From positions 620,001-684,000 of the forward strand of contig NZ_LR215036.1 of NCBI RefSeq assembly GCF_900660645.1: a stretch of 64,000 nucleotides of DNA, read 5' to 3'. Both the position numbers and the translations under genes were made by a program. Under the pieces are notes generated by a model. It saw nothing but the letters and a program-made list of their open reading frames with translations, did no database searches and was not told the origin of the DNA. Source of the DNA: Mycoplasmopsis citelli (GTDB lineage Bacteria > Bacillota_I > Bacilli_A > Mycoplasmatales > Metamycoplasmataceae). Below, piece by piece: positions 53,872 to 63,175 of the stretch. Each line of letters starts with the position of its first letter. Position 1 is the stretch's first letter.

Positions 53872-53900
53872 AAAAAACGCAAATGTCTTTTGCGTTTTTT
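53872..53900. terminator. Terminator at the end of the S-component gene
   Basis: AAAAAACGCAAA pairs with TTTGCGTTTTTT around a 5-base loop; it overlaps the stop of the minus-strand gene and has A/T runs on both sides. Confidence 0.8.
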
Positions 53901-54609
53901 ATCACTTTCTATTTTTAGGTAAAAATGAGCTTTTTTTGCTTGAAAGTTCATACAAAAAGCCACTCATAATCATGCATAAAAATCCTATTGAAACAAACTC
54001 AAAAAGAGCTTGAATCCAAATAAGCGATAATCATGCTTTTAGTGAACCAATTGCTTCAAGACCAAAAATTAATTTATGGGTAAATAATCCTATACTCACA
54101 AAAATTGTATTTCCTAAAGCACTAAATGCACCAACAAAAAAATAAGATATCAACTTAACCTTAAATGCTCTATTTTGATTTTTTGCGTCAACATAGCGTA
54201 TAACAATTTTTTGAGCTATTTTACATAAAAAATATACAAAAAATCCTAAAATAAATCTTGGTAAAATCGAAATTAATGGATAAATAAATAAAAACGAACC
54301 AAAAGTTAGTGCTCCAAAAAATGAACAAAGACCTAAAAAAATCCCTCCAAAAAACGATCCCTTAAATCCTAAATGAATTCCCATCAAAATAACTAAAAAA
54401 GTAATTAAATTCAAACTCACAGGTCCTAAGGGAATAACTCCAGTTCGGGTAAATGTGAGTAAAATAAATAATGAAAGTCACATCGCTAAATAAACTACAA
54501 GTGAAGTTGAATTAAAAACTTTGTTTTTAGTAATAAGATAATTTAGTTTATTTTTTAAAAAAGATCAAGAAATTTTCCTGCTTTTTATAAGTATTTTGAT
54601 GATAAACAT
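53899..54609 (-). CDS. ECF-type transporter S component, possibly for pantothenate
   Basis: This protein of up to 236 residues is a multi-pass membrane protein. The stretch FTRTGVIPLGPVSLNLITFLVILMGIHLGFKGS, then GGIFLGLCSFFG, resembles the substrate-binding subunits of energy-coupling-factor vitamin transporters. The start at 54609 is only 22 bases from the divergent coaBC start, so a start further in (ATG at the MWLSLFILL segment) is possible. The neighbours are CoA-synthesis genes, which makes pantothenate a reasonable substrate, but this is inference from context. Confidence 0.6.
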
Positions 54610-54631
54610 ATTGCTATAATTATATTGCATT

Positions 54632-55765
54632 ATGAAAGTCTTATTACTAATTACTGGTAGTATTGCCGCTATTAAAGCTCCGCTTTTAATTAATTCCTTG
54701 CAAAAACAAGGAATTGCAGTTCAATACGCTATTTCACATGCTGCTAAGAGTTTCTTAGAGCCACAATTTACAAAAGGAAGTATTGATGTAAATTGATATC
54801 AAAAAGATAATTCTACTCATGTAGATGCAGTTAAGTGAGCTGATAAAATTATTGTTTATCCAGCTAGTTTTAATGTCATTGGAAAAGTAGCTAATGGGAT
54901 TGCAGATGATTTTATTAGTACCACTTTAAGTTTGGCGAGCTTTAACAAAGTGATTTTTGCCCCTGCAATGAATACCAAAATGTTTCAAAATCCATTTTTA
55001 CAAGCTAATATTACAAAGTTAAAAAATCATGGGGCCACTTTTTTAGGACCAAATTATGGAATTTTAAAAGATGGAGACATCGGAATTGGGAGAGTTATTG
55101 AACCTCAGCAACTTGTTGATTTTTTAATAAATAAACCCAAGAAGAAAGTTTTATTGACCTTTGGATACACTAAAGTTTTTCTAGATCCAGTTCGCAGTAT
55201 AACAGTTCATTCATCTGGTAAAAGTGGACTCGCCCTTATTTATGTATTAGCTCAAAAATATGATCTAACTGTAATTAGTGGAAATTTGAAGCATTTAAAT
55301 AATTTAATTCCTTCAAATGTTAAAATAATTAATATTGAAACATTGGAAGAATATTATGATGCTGTGGATGGAAACGTCCATGAAAATGATTGTTTTATTT
55401 CACTATGTGCAGTTAGTGATTTGGTTTTTCAAAAACATGAACATAAAATTAAAAAAGATGTTAACACAAAATTTAACTATAGTATTGGCAGAGATGTATT
55501 AAAGGATATCTCACTTAAATATCCAAACAAAATTAAAATTGGATATGCTTTAGAATCCCAAAATATCTTAGAAAACGGAATTAAAAAATTAATTTCCAAA
55601 AAATTAGATGCAATTATCATTAACGATGCTCAAAGCTTACAAAATCAAACTAGCAATGGTTTTATTGCTTTAAAAAATGAACAAATAAGCGAATTTCATA
55701 ATTTAAATAAACATGATTTAGCACTAAAAATTGATAAGATATTGGAAGAGTTATGAAAAAAATAA
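54632..55765 (+). CDS. coaBC: Phosphopantothenoylcysteine decarboxylase/synthase
   Basis: This 377-residue bifunctional CoA enzyme has an N-terminal flavoprotein domain (MKVLLLITGSIAAIK; HVDAVKWADKIIVYPAS with the active His; PAMNTKM) and a C-terminal synthetase domain (LLTFGYTKVFLDPVRSIT, SSGKSG, AVSDL, KIKK). The Cys of the usual LACGxxGxGR loop is missing: the site reads ILKDGDIGIGRV. Trp at 54798, 54836 and 55754 are TGA; the last one extends the protein three codons into coaX, so the overlap is 13 bases. Confidence 0.88.
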
Positions 55766-56552
55766 TTATATTTGATATTGGTAACACAAATATTAAAATG
55801 TACCTTTTTAATCAATCAAATAAAGAAGAAATTAACTTAGAATTAATAATTGGATCTTCACAATTATTGCTTAAAAAAAGATCTTTAGCACTACTAAAAT
55901 CCCTTAAAAAAATCTTGGTATTTGACAAAACCAAGACACTTTAATTTATATTGGATCGCCTTCAGAAATTTTTGCTACTAAATTAAAACAAATTTTAGAA
56001 AATGACTTAAAGATTACTAACATCAAAATTATTAATCATAATTATCCTTTTGATGTAAAAACTGTTATTCAAAAAGAGAAAATAGGTTTAGATATTATTG
56101 CTTCTGCTTCATATGCTAATTCTTTAACAAACGATAGTTTTGTGTTTATGTTTGGGAGTGCTTCGGTGGCTATCCAAATATTAAACAAAACTATCTCAGG
56201 AGTTTCTATTGCTCCTGGGATTGGATTTTCTTTTTATAAATTACAAAAGCATCTAAAAAAATCCTCTTCAGGTAATGCTACCTGAAATTATCCTGTAACT
56301 TTTTCTGCTCAAATGGGTACAAATACTTTAAAAGCGCTTAATAGTGGACTATATAAGATGTTTTTAGGATATATTGTGTCTCATTTAGTTTTGCAAAATA
56401 AAGTAATAAAAGATATTTTCATTACTGGTGGAGACGTAAATTTAAAAGCACATTTACAGAAAGAATTAAGACTGATTTTTCCACATCTAAAGGTTCATAT
56501 TGTTAATTCAATGGTTGCTTTAGGATTTGCTCAAGTTATTAATAAAAAATAA
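55753..56552 (+). pseudogene. coaX: Type III pantothenate kinase with frameshift
   Basis: The start MKKIIIFDIGNTNIKMYLF matches CoaX, but the frame ends at TAA near 55942. The rest of the gene is in another frame: TLIYIGSPSEIFATKLKQIL, LDIIASASYANS, MGTNTLKALNSG and FITGGDVNLKAHL through to the stop at 56550-56552. Adding one A in the seven-A run at about 55905-55912 (or the similar run near 55873) restores a continuous ~266-residue frame. The distal domain is intact, so this is a recent lesion, a switch or a sequencing error. Type III PanK makes 4'-phosphopantothenate. Confidence 0.75.
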
Positions 56553-56577
56553 GACTTTTTTAAAAAGTCTTATTTTT
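56544..56577. terminator. Convergent terminator between coaX and A8
   Basis: AAAAATAAGACTTTTT pairs with AAAAAGTCTTATTTTT; both stop codons lie in the stem, and both strands have T-runs. Confidence 0.85.
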
Positions 56578-57451
56578 AATCTTGATAATATTTTTCTAGT
56601 TCAATAAAAAATCTCATGTTATCTTTGTAATCGGAATTATAAAAATGTTCACCTAAATAATTAGAATAAACAATTAGCAAGTAGTGAATAAATCTTGCAT
56701 CATCTTTATTCCCATTTGAATAATCAATTAAAATATCTCTACTTCAAAATATGTCTTCTTTATATATTTTTTGCAAATCATCAATTTTTCAATTTAAAAT
56801 ATTATGATAAAAAGTAGAAAATCTTAAAGATAAATTCTGATTTTTAACATAATTTACAAAGTTTTTTACCGATCCCTTTTGGTCTAAAAATAAAATTTCT
56901 TTAGGGGTTAGTGTTAGACCAAATAAATTATCTTCTCCGCTTATTTGCAAATCTTGAGATAGTTTTTTTATTTTTTTAATTTGATTTCTTTTATAAAAAA
57001 TAAAAATCATTCATCAGAAAATTTGAATTGATACAAGAATTGAAAGGATTAGTAATATTAAGTTAAACAAATATTTCATAAATTCTCAGGTAGTTATATA
57101 CGAAATAACAGAAAAACTAGAGCCATATGGTGGTACAGAAACTCATGTAAATCAAACTAGAAAAACTAATATTGCTTCCATTAAAACAAGAGCAGGTATC
57201 TTTTGATAGATTACTTGAATATTCCTTAATTTTAAATTTTTACAAAGAGAGTTAATCCCTTTAATAAAAAAACTATGAACTTGGATTTTGTGATATAAAC
57301 AAAATTTAATTTTTTCCATTGTAATTGAATACAAAAAAGCATCAATTTTCATCGAAGTAAAATACATGTATAAAATTCGAAAAATGGCTTTTATGCATAA
57401 AATAATAAATGTTCCAGCAAAAAGAACATAAGTAGTTAAATATGGGTTCAT
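56576..57451 (-). CDS. Array protein A8
   Basis: This 291-residue type-A membrane protein lies in the inverted second cluster. It has TM1 at ~7-27, FCLYHKIQVHSFFIKGI, two or three hydrophobic segments at ~85-150 (LVLMEAILVFLVW; LFNLILLILSILVSI), DQKGSVKNFVNY, SRDILIDY and the tail ARFIHYLLIVYSNYLGEHF. It is more diverged than the main-array copies. It overlaps B8 by 16 bases. Function unknown. Confidence 0.75.
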
Positions 57452-58158
57452 TCTATTTCCTGGTATTGTTTAATCATAAGCTGATTTTCAAACACAAAAT
57501 AAGGAGCTTTAAAATTATCTATGTCATAAATATAAAGATACATAATTGATTGAGCTTTATTTTGTAAAGTTTGTTTAATTTTTCCTTCGTAAAAAATCAA
57601 AGTTCTTTTTCTTTTAAAAAAACTGCAAGTTGAAAAAATAAATGGTAAACCCTTAGTAATAAATTGTTTATTTTTAGTTTTTTCAATGATTAAATTTTTA
57701 TTAATATTATTTATTTTAAAAAAATCAAATTTAAAAAGAATTTTGATAAAGATCCTTCTTTTAAACAAAAAAGAAAATAAAAACAACAAAAAATAAATAG
57801 GTACTCAAATCCCAGAAACGAAAATTATGAAATTCATGAAAAAATAACTAGTAAATTCAAAATAGTTAATTATAAACAAGGAAATAAGTGAAATAAGTAA
57901 TAATCCAAGAGACATAATTAAATAAGAATAAATAAAGAAAAGTCTTTGTTTAGTTAATATACATAGTTCTTGAATTCCTTCAATGTTTTGAAAATCTGAA
58001 AAAAATTTTTTGCTATTGTATTTTATTTTTTCAATTGATAAATCTATGAAAAATACTAATATTTTCGCTTGTGAATAACGCTTGTGTCATTCTTTTATCA
58101 TGAAAAAACTAGAAAGAGGGAAAAAAGCTATTAAAACAAACAAAAAGAATCAATTCAT
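57436..58158 (-). CDS. Array protein B8
   Basis: This 240-residue type-B membrane protein begins MNWFFLFVLIAFFPL, with the loop KYNSKKFFSDF, hydrophobic segments at ~75-130 and the signature SIMYLYIYDI, APYFVFENQL, QYQEIEW. After the conserved Trp (TGA) it carries three more codons (THI) before the stop, unlike the other B proteins. The ATG of A8 overlaps that Trp codon. It starts 3-13 bases after D8. Function unknown. Confidence 0.75.
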
Positions 58159-58170
58159 TTTTATCCTAGA

Positions 58171-59217
58171 TTATCATCTTTGGTTTTGTTTGGAATGCTT
58201 CTTATATATCATCCTTTTTTGGGATGATGTACTTTTTGAAGACCCCCAAACCTTTAATTCTTCTTTAGAATATCGGAGCATTTGGTCAATAGTTTTTTCC
58301 TCGTTGGTTTTAGTATTTCTAAAAATTAAATTTCTCCCTCCTCTTCCACCACAAGAATAATCATTTGTTTGATGCGTTTCATTAATAACAACTCATTTTT
58401 CTTCTTCTCAACTTTCAATTTTTTTATTTAAATCCTCTAATATGTTTTTGAGTTCGTTTTCTTTGTTTTGTATATATTTAAGTGCTTGTTCTGTTTTGGC
58501 TTCTTCACCTCTATTCAATAATATTGCTATAATATCATTACCCAAAGAAAGCAAACCCAAAGCTTTAAATTCTACCCCTTTCTTTAATGAATTTAAGAAC
58601 TTATCATATCATTTGATAGGAAAATTTTTAGGTGAATAATCAAATAAAATTAGCGAAATAGCATTATAACCATATGATGTATGGGATCATATTTTGTCAT
58701 GTCATTTTCCAAAAATATCAATAAATTTATTGTTATTCTCGAAAAATAACTTAATATATTTTCTTATCTTTTCTTGCAATTTTTCAATATTTTTTTCAAT
58801 CTCTGACATTTTATAATGTAGTGCAAGTGACACTCCAGAAAAAGCAAAACCCGCTGCTACAGCTTTAAACTTTGTAGCTAATTCTATTTTATTAGATAAT
58901 GTAGCTCCAGTTGATAATACAGAACCAACACTTGGTATAAAAGCAAAATTTAGGTTTACATATTTTTGATAAACCCAATATTTTAATTCTGGTATTAATT
59001 TTTCTGTTAGTATTTTTAATTGATTTCTTTTATTTTTTAAATCTTGAAATATCAAAGATGTAAGTTTTGATTTTTCTTGTTCAGTAATATTAATTTTTTT
59101 AGCTAAAATATTTTTGTTTTCGGTTTCTAAATCTGTGTTTGCTGAAACAATTGAAGAAAATTGTGCTATACCAGAAACAGGCTGACCTAATTTTAAAAAT
59201 AGTGATTTCATTTTCAT
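58171..59217 (-). CDS. Array protein D8, short form with C-terminal frame change
   Basis: This protein of 348 residues has the type-D start MKMKSLFLKLGQPVSGIAQFSS, a shorter helical region, a hydrophobic pair (FAFIPSVGSVLSTG; FKAVAAGFAFSGVSLAL) at ~95-150, LGLLSLGNDIIAIL, a KENELKNILEDLNKKIES coiled coil, and NETHQTNDYSCGGRGGRN. After LKVWG the frame leaves the family sequence because of a five-G run (58243-58247 on the plus strand as C); with four G it would read GLQKVHHPKKG and end DDNLG at 58161. So only the last ~25 residues are affected. Confidence 0.65.
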
Positions 59218-59263
59218 ACTCCATTATTTTTTATAGACTAATACTAATTATTAAAAAATAAAA

Positions 59264-59284
59264 AACCTCAAATTTATTGAGGTT
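59264..59284 (-). terminator. Terminator after rpmG
   Basis: ACCTCAA pairs with TTGAGGT around a 7-base loop; on the minus strand it is followed by TTTTTTATTTTTT. Confidence 0.8.
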
Positions 59285-59312
59285 GAATTATCATTAATAG
59301 AAAATACAAAAG

Positions 59313-59465
59313 TTATTTTTTCTCTTTATGATTAGTATGTTTATTGCATTTTGAACAATGTTTAGATAATTCTACTCTCTCTGGATGATTTTTTTTGTTT
59401 TTCTTTGAGATATAGTTTTCCATTTTGCATTCTGTACATGCTAATGTGTATCCTTCTCTAGCCAT
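59313..59465 (-). CDS. rpmG: 50S ribosomal protein L33, zinc form
   Basis: This 50-residue protein starts [18 protein letters not shown] and has paired cysteines (CTEC and CSKC) that bind zinc, ending [16 protein letters not shown] precedes the ATG. The size and sequence match the L33 family. Confidence 0.93.
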   Translation of the reverse strand: MAREGYTLACTECKMENYISKKNKKNHPERVELSKHCSKCNKHTNHKEKK

Positions 59466-59576
59466 AACTACTCCTTTAATTAATTAAGATAAATAATAAA
59501 TGTTAGTTTGAGTTATTTAAACAGAGTTTAAATAACCTCGTTTATTATCTATTATAGTATAAATTTTAAAATTACT

Positions 59577-60218
59577 TTATTTTTTCATTAAATCTGAAAA
59601 CATATTAAATTCATCACTATATTTTTGAATGTTATTTATGATAAATTTATCATGAAATTTCTTATCAATTAGTTTATCTGCAAGCAAAATATCTAAATAG
59701 TAAATAAGAATTTCAGGATTAAAAAAATATTTATAATCAGTATATAGTGAGAAAATGTTTTTAACTTCTTCAAAAACTATTTTTTTTAGTTTTTTGGGAT
59801 ATTTCATTTGGACAATGTTCCGTAAAAATTCATCTCGATCGACAATTTGTAAATCTTTTTCAGGATAACACTTAATATCTAAATCAAAATCAATAAATTT
59901 AAGGGTTTGATCCTCGAAAATCGGTTTAGAAGCAATGTTCATATAGTGATAAATTCCTGCATTTTGTTTAAGTAGTAAAATTGCATTAAAATATGAATTT
60001 TTAGGAAAAAATCACAATGCATGTTCAGTATATTTTCAGTGATTAATTTTTTTATTATAATCACTTACTTTGGTATTACATAAAAATAAAACAATGTGTC
60101 TTGAGTTATTAAAAATAACCTTAGCCGAATTTCATTGACGATATAAAAAACCATTAAATTTATAAGCTTGAACATCGATCATTTGTCCAACTCTTAAATT
60201 TTTAAAATCTCTTTCCAT
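59577..60218 (-). CDS. DUF402-family protein
   Basis: This 213-residue protein starts MERDFKNLRVGQMIDVQAYK. The core LRFIDFDLDIKCYPE-like segment (LKFIDFDLDIKCYPEKD) with IVDRDEF, and the YTDYKYFFNPEILIYYLD tail, fit the DUF402/UPF0374 family, some members of which hydrolyse nucleoside di- or triphosphates using acidic metal ligands. Several Trp before residue 90 are TGA. It stands between rpmG and the 5S rRNA. Confidence 0.75.
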
Positions 60219-60320
60219 GTCAACTTCTTTTTTTATATTTATATTTTTATTATATCAATATCAAAGTAATAAATTTTAGAAAAAACTTTAAAAAATTTAT
60301 TTTTGTGCTATACTTATACT

Positions 60321-60425
60321 ACAGTGATTATAGCGACAGGGATCACCTGATACCATTCCGAACTCAGTAGTTAAGCCTGTTAGTGCCGACGATAGCAGAG
60401 ATGTTAAAATAGGGAGTTGCTGTTT
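60321..60425 (+). rRNA. rrf: 5S ribosomal RNA
   Basis: The sequence has the 5S core CCATTCCGAACTCAG and AGTTAAGCC, with GATAGCAGAGATG and closing helix arms ACAGTGATT/AGTTGCTGT. TATACTTATACT lies just upstream as a -10 region. Neither 16S nor 23S is next to it, as is common in this group of mollicutes. Confidence 0.93.
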
Positions 60426-60459
60426 TTTATTTTCATTTTATACTATATTTTAAATTAAA

Positions 60460-60489
60460 AACAAAAGTAACCTTAGGGTTACTTTTGTT
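60460..60489 (-). terminator. Terminator after yidC
   Basis: AACAAAAGTAACC pairs perfectly with GGTTACTTTTGTT around a 4-base loop; on the minus strand a T-rich run follows. It overlaps the yidC stop by 2 bases and may serve the 5S gene as well. Confidence 0.8.
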
Positions 60490-62512
60490 ATTGCCTTGCT
60501 AAGGCTTTTAGTGAATAACGATCTTTAAATCATTGAGTTTTTTTGACTTTTCACATAATCAAAGTTTGGATGATAGTAAATAAACCAGTGAAAATTCAAT
60601 AAATTTGAACCCCAGCTGAGAATAAAATAACAAACACAGTAAAAACAATAATCATAATTTGTTGTGTTCTTTCTTGCTTTTTGAGTGCTTGACGCTCAGC
60701 AATTGAAGTTCTTTCTTTGAATCGTTTTTTATTTAAAAGCATTGGTAAAACTGAAGAAGCAAGTTGAATAAGAACTGCTAAAATCAGTATTAATAAGTAA
60801 ATAAATTGACCTTCTGCCACTTTTTGATATGAAGTTGAACCAAAGTTAATTCCAATTCATTCAGTTGATTTAATCGATGGAATAATTTGAATTGCCCTTC
60901 ACATGGTAATAAAAATTGGTAAGGTGAAAAATTGAGCACCAATAGTATCAAGCATTGAAATATTGTACTTTTTATTTAATGTTTGCAATTCTTGTGCTTT
61001 ACGTGCTTTCATTGCTTTATTATTTTCAAAACCAACATATTTAGCTTCAATAACAGCTCGTTTGCTTTTTAACTCTTCTTGAACTGACATTTTTGCAGTT
61101 GATTTAAAAGTAAAAGCAAAAACTAATCCTCTAATAATAAATGTGACAATAAATAAAACAATAATGGTTCCTCAACCTTTTAAAATTCCAATTCCTTGAG
61201 AAATTCCATTAATAACTCATGAAGTTGGGTATACAAAAATTCCATAAAAAGGTCCATATTTTCACGCTTGTCCTCAAGAAGAAATGTTTAAAAGTGGTAA
61301 TGCGTCTTGGAAAGCCAGTTTATTAACTGGATCTCCAATTCCAATTACATTTTTTTCAAATTCATATTTACTTGAATTTTCGGCAGCTTTTTCTGCTGCG
61401 GTTGATTTATCTCCACTTTGAGCAACAATTTGTGATGATGTCACATTCCCATTTTGAGTTCATAAATAACCAGTAAGTGCAAATCAAGAGTTCATTATTT
61501 CGATGTATTTTTGAATTAAAACTTCTTCCTTAGCAGTCAAAGTAAATAAAACTGGTTTTTTTGCTTGTGCATTTTTTTGAGCTTCTTGTATTTTCTCTAC
61601 TAAAAAAGTTGAAGGATCCTTACCTAATGTTTCTACAAATTGTGAATCTTTAGCGAAGGTTTTGTCATAAAACAACTGTAAAACATCGCGATTAAATTTT
61701 CTAATTAATAAAGCTTCTTGCTTTTCAGGATCATTAAAATCAGAAATATTTTCTTTTTCTCCGTTATATGAAGCTACTTGTCCTAAGCCCGAAACTCAAG
61801 TAACTGAAATATTTCCGTTATTATCTATTGCTTCTTTTGCAACAGTGGTTGTCCCTTTTTCTTCGCCACCTACTTTAGCATATTTTAGGAAAATTTTTCC
61901 ATTTTTAGCTCAGTCATAATAGTAATTAAAGAAATAAATAGGTTTAATTTTATTGACAAATTCATAATCAGGCAAATCTGCTTGAATTTGATTTGTTGAT
62001 CTAATTGTTGCAACTAGATATTTATTATTTTCGTTGTGAAAAATAGTATCTTTATTTTCGTTTAAAACAATACCTGATGAATAAGTGTTATCTCTTCCGA
62101 AATAACCTTTATCTCCATCTTTACCATTTAGTTGTTCTCTAACTGCTTTTATCACATTAGGATCTGAAATATATGGATTGGCATTGGTATTAACTTTATA
62201 GGTATTTATATTTATTTTGCTTGTTTCAGAATTTTTTCCTGAAGAAGGAAGTTCTAAAGTTTCTGTTTTATTTTCAAGCACAGTAACTTTAGGACCAATT
62301 TTGCTTCTTGAATTAGTGAATTCTAATCCAGCTCCAACATTTGTAGATGTTCGAATAGCAAAGGACTGAATACACCCTGTTAAAGTAATTCCTAAAATAA
62401 AAATTAAAAGAATAATTTTAATTCATTTTAGGGTTCGTTTAATGAGCTTTTTTCTTTTTTCAACAGGATCTTTATCTTGTATAAAATAGTTAAATTTGTC
62501 TGATCTTTTCAT
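60488..62512 (-). CDS. yidC: Membrane protein insertase YidC
   Basis: This 674-residue protein inserts proteins into the cell membrane. A basic N-terminus and hydrophobic segment (LLIFILGITLTGC) give a lipoprotein-type signal. A very long ~330-residue extracellular insert follows, typical of mycoplasma YidC, before the conserved core: WGTIIVLFIVTFIIRGLVFAFTFKS, the charged cytoplasmic helix pair (SVQEELKSKRAVIEAKY), GAQFFTLPIFITMWRAI, and two final membrane segments. Many Trp are TGA. It overlaps rnpA by 23 bases. Confidence 0.93.
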
Positions 62513-62828
62513 TTTTAAACTTTTCAAATAATTCTTTAATAGCTTTTTCTTTTTGCTCAAAAGAAGCTAATAAAAATTCTTTTCGAACTATAATAACAAA
62601 CTTATAATTGAAATTTTGTATTCCAATATTTTGTAAAATAGCTCTTAATTGTCTCTTATAGTAATTCCGTTTAACTGCAATTGCAAATTTTTTTGAAACT
62701 GTTAAACCAACTTTTAAAATATCAGATTCTTGATAATAAACAATAATGTATTTATTCAAAAACTGCTTTTTGAGGTCGATAATTTCATTGAACTCTCAAT
62801 TTTTCTTTAGTCGATTTTCTTTTTTCAT
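62490..62828 (-). CDS. rnpA: Ribonuclease P protein component
   Basis: This 112-residue protein helps the RNase P RNA cleave tRNA 5' leaders. The start MKKENRLKKNWEFNEII is chosen over a later ATG because residues before it are conserved in the family (RLKKxxEF). The RNR motif region VGLTVSKKFAIAVKRNYYKRQLRAIL is clear. The Trp at residue 11 is TGA. Order rpmH-rnpA-yidC is the standard one. Confidence 0.95.
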
Positions 62829-62833
62829 TTTAA

Positions 62834-62980
62834 TTATTTATCTGAAACTGTTAAATATTTTCTACCTTTAGCTCTTCTTCTAGCTAATACTTTTCTACCA
62901 TTTGCTGTTTTCATTCTAGCTCTAAAACCGTGAACTTTTGCATGTTTACGTTTGTTTGGTTGGTATGTTCTCTTGCTCAT
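62834..62980 (-). CDS. rpmH: 50S ribosomal protein L34
   Basis: This 48-residue protein reads [20 protein letters not shown] and ends RKYLTVSDK, the full L34 pattern. GGAGGGAAT precedes the ATG. It is upstream of rnpA. No dnaA lies beside it in the 195 bases to serS, and no cluster of DnaA boxes is seen there, so this is not an obvious replication origin. Confidence 0.95.
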   Translation of the reverse strand: MSKRTYQPNKRKHAKVHGFRARMKTANGRKVLARRRAKGRKYLTVSDK

Positions 62981-63175
62981 ATTCCCTCCTTTTTAATAGT
63001 TAAAATAAACGTATTTAAATTATAGCAAATACGTAAAAAAGCGTTTTTTGATATTTTAATAACTTTTTAGCTCATTTTTCGCATTAAAAAGTCATAATCC
63101 TTTGTTTTTTAACAATACTTTTGCTATGTTGTTTGAACAAAAAGTGTATAATTTTTACTACAAAAATGAGGTTAT

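Noticed and set aside
62981-63175. Possible replication origin beside rpmH
   Set aside because: rpmH often lies near dnaA and oriC, but serS follows here, and no DnaA-box cluster is visible in the 195-base gap.
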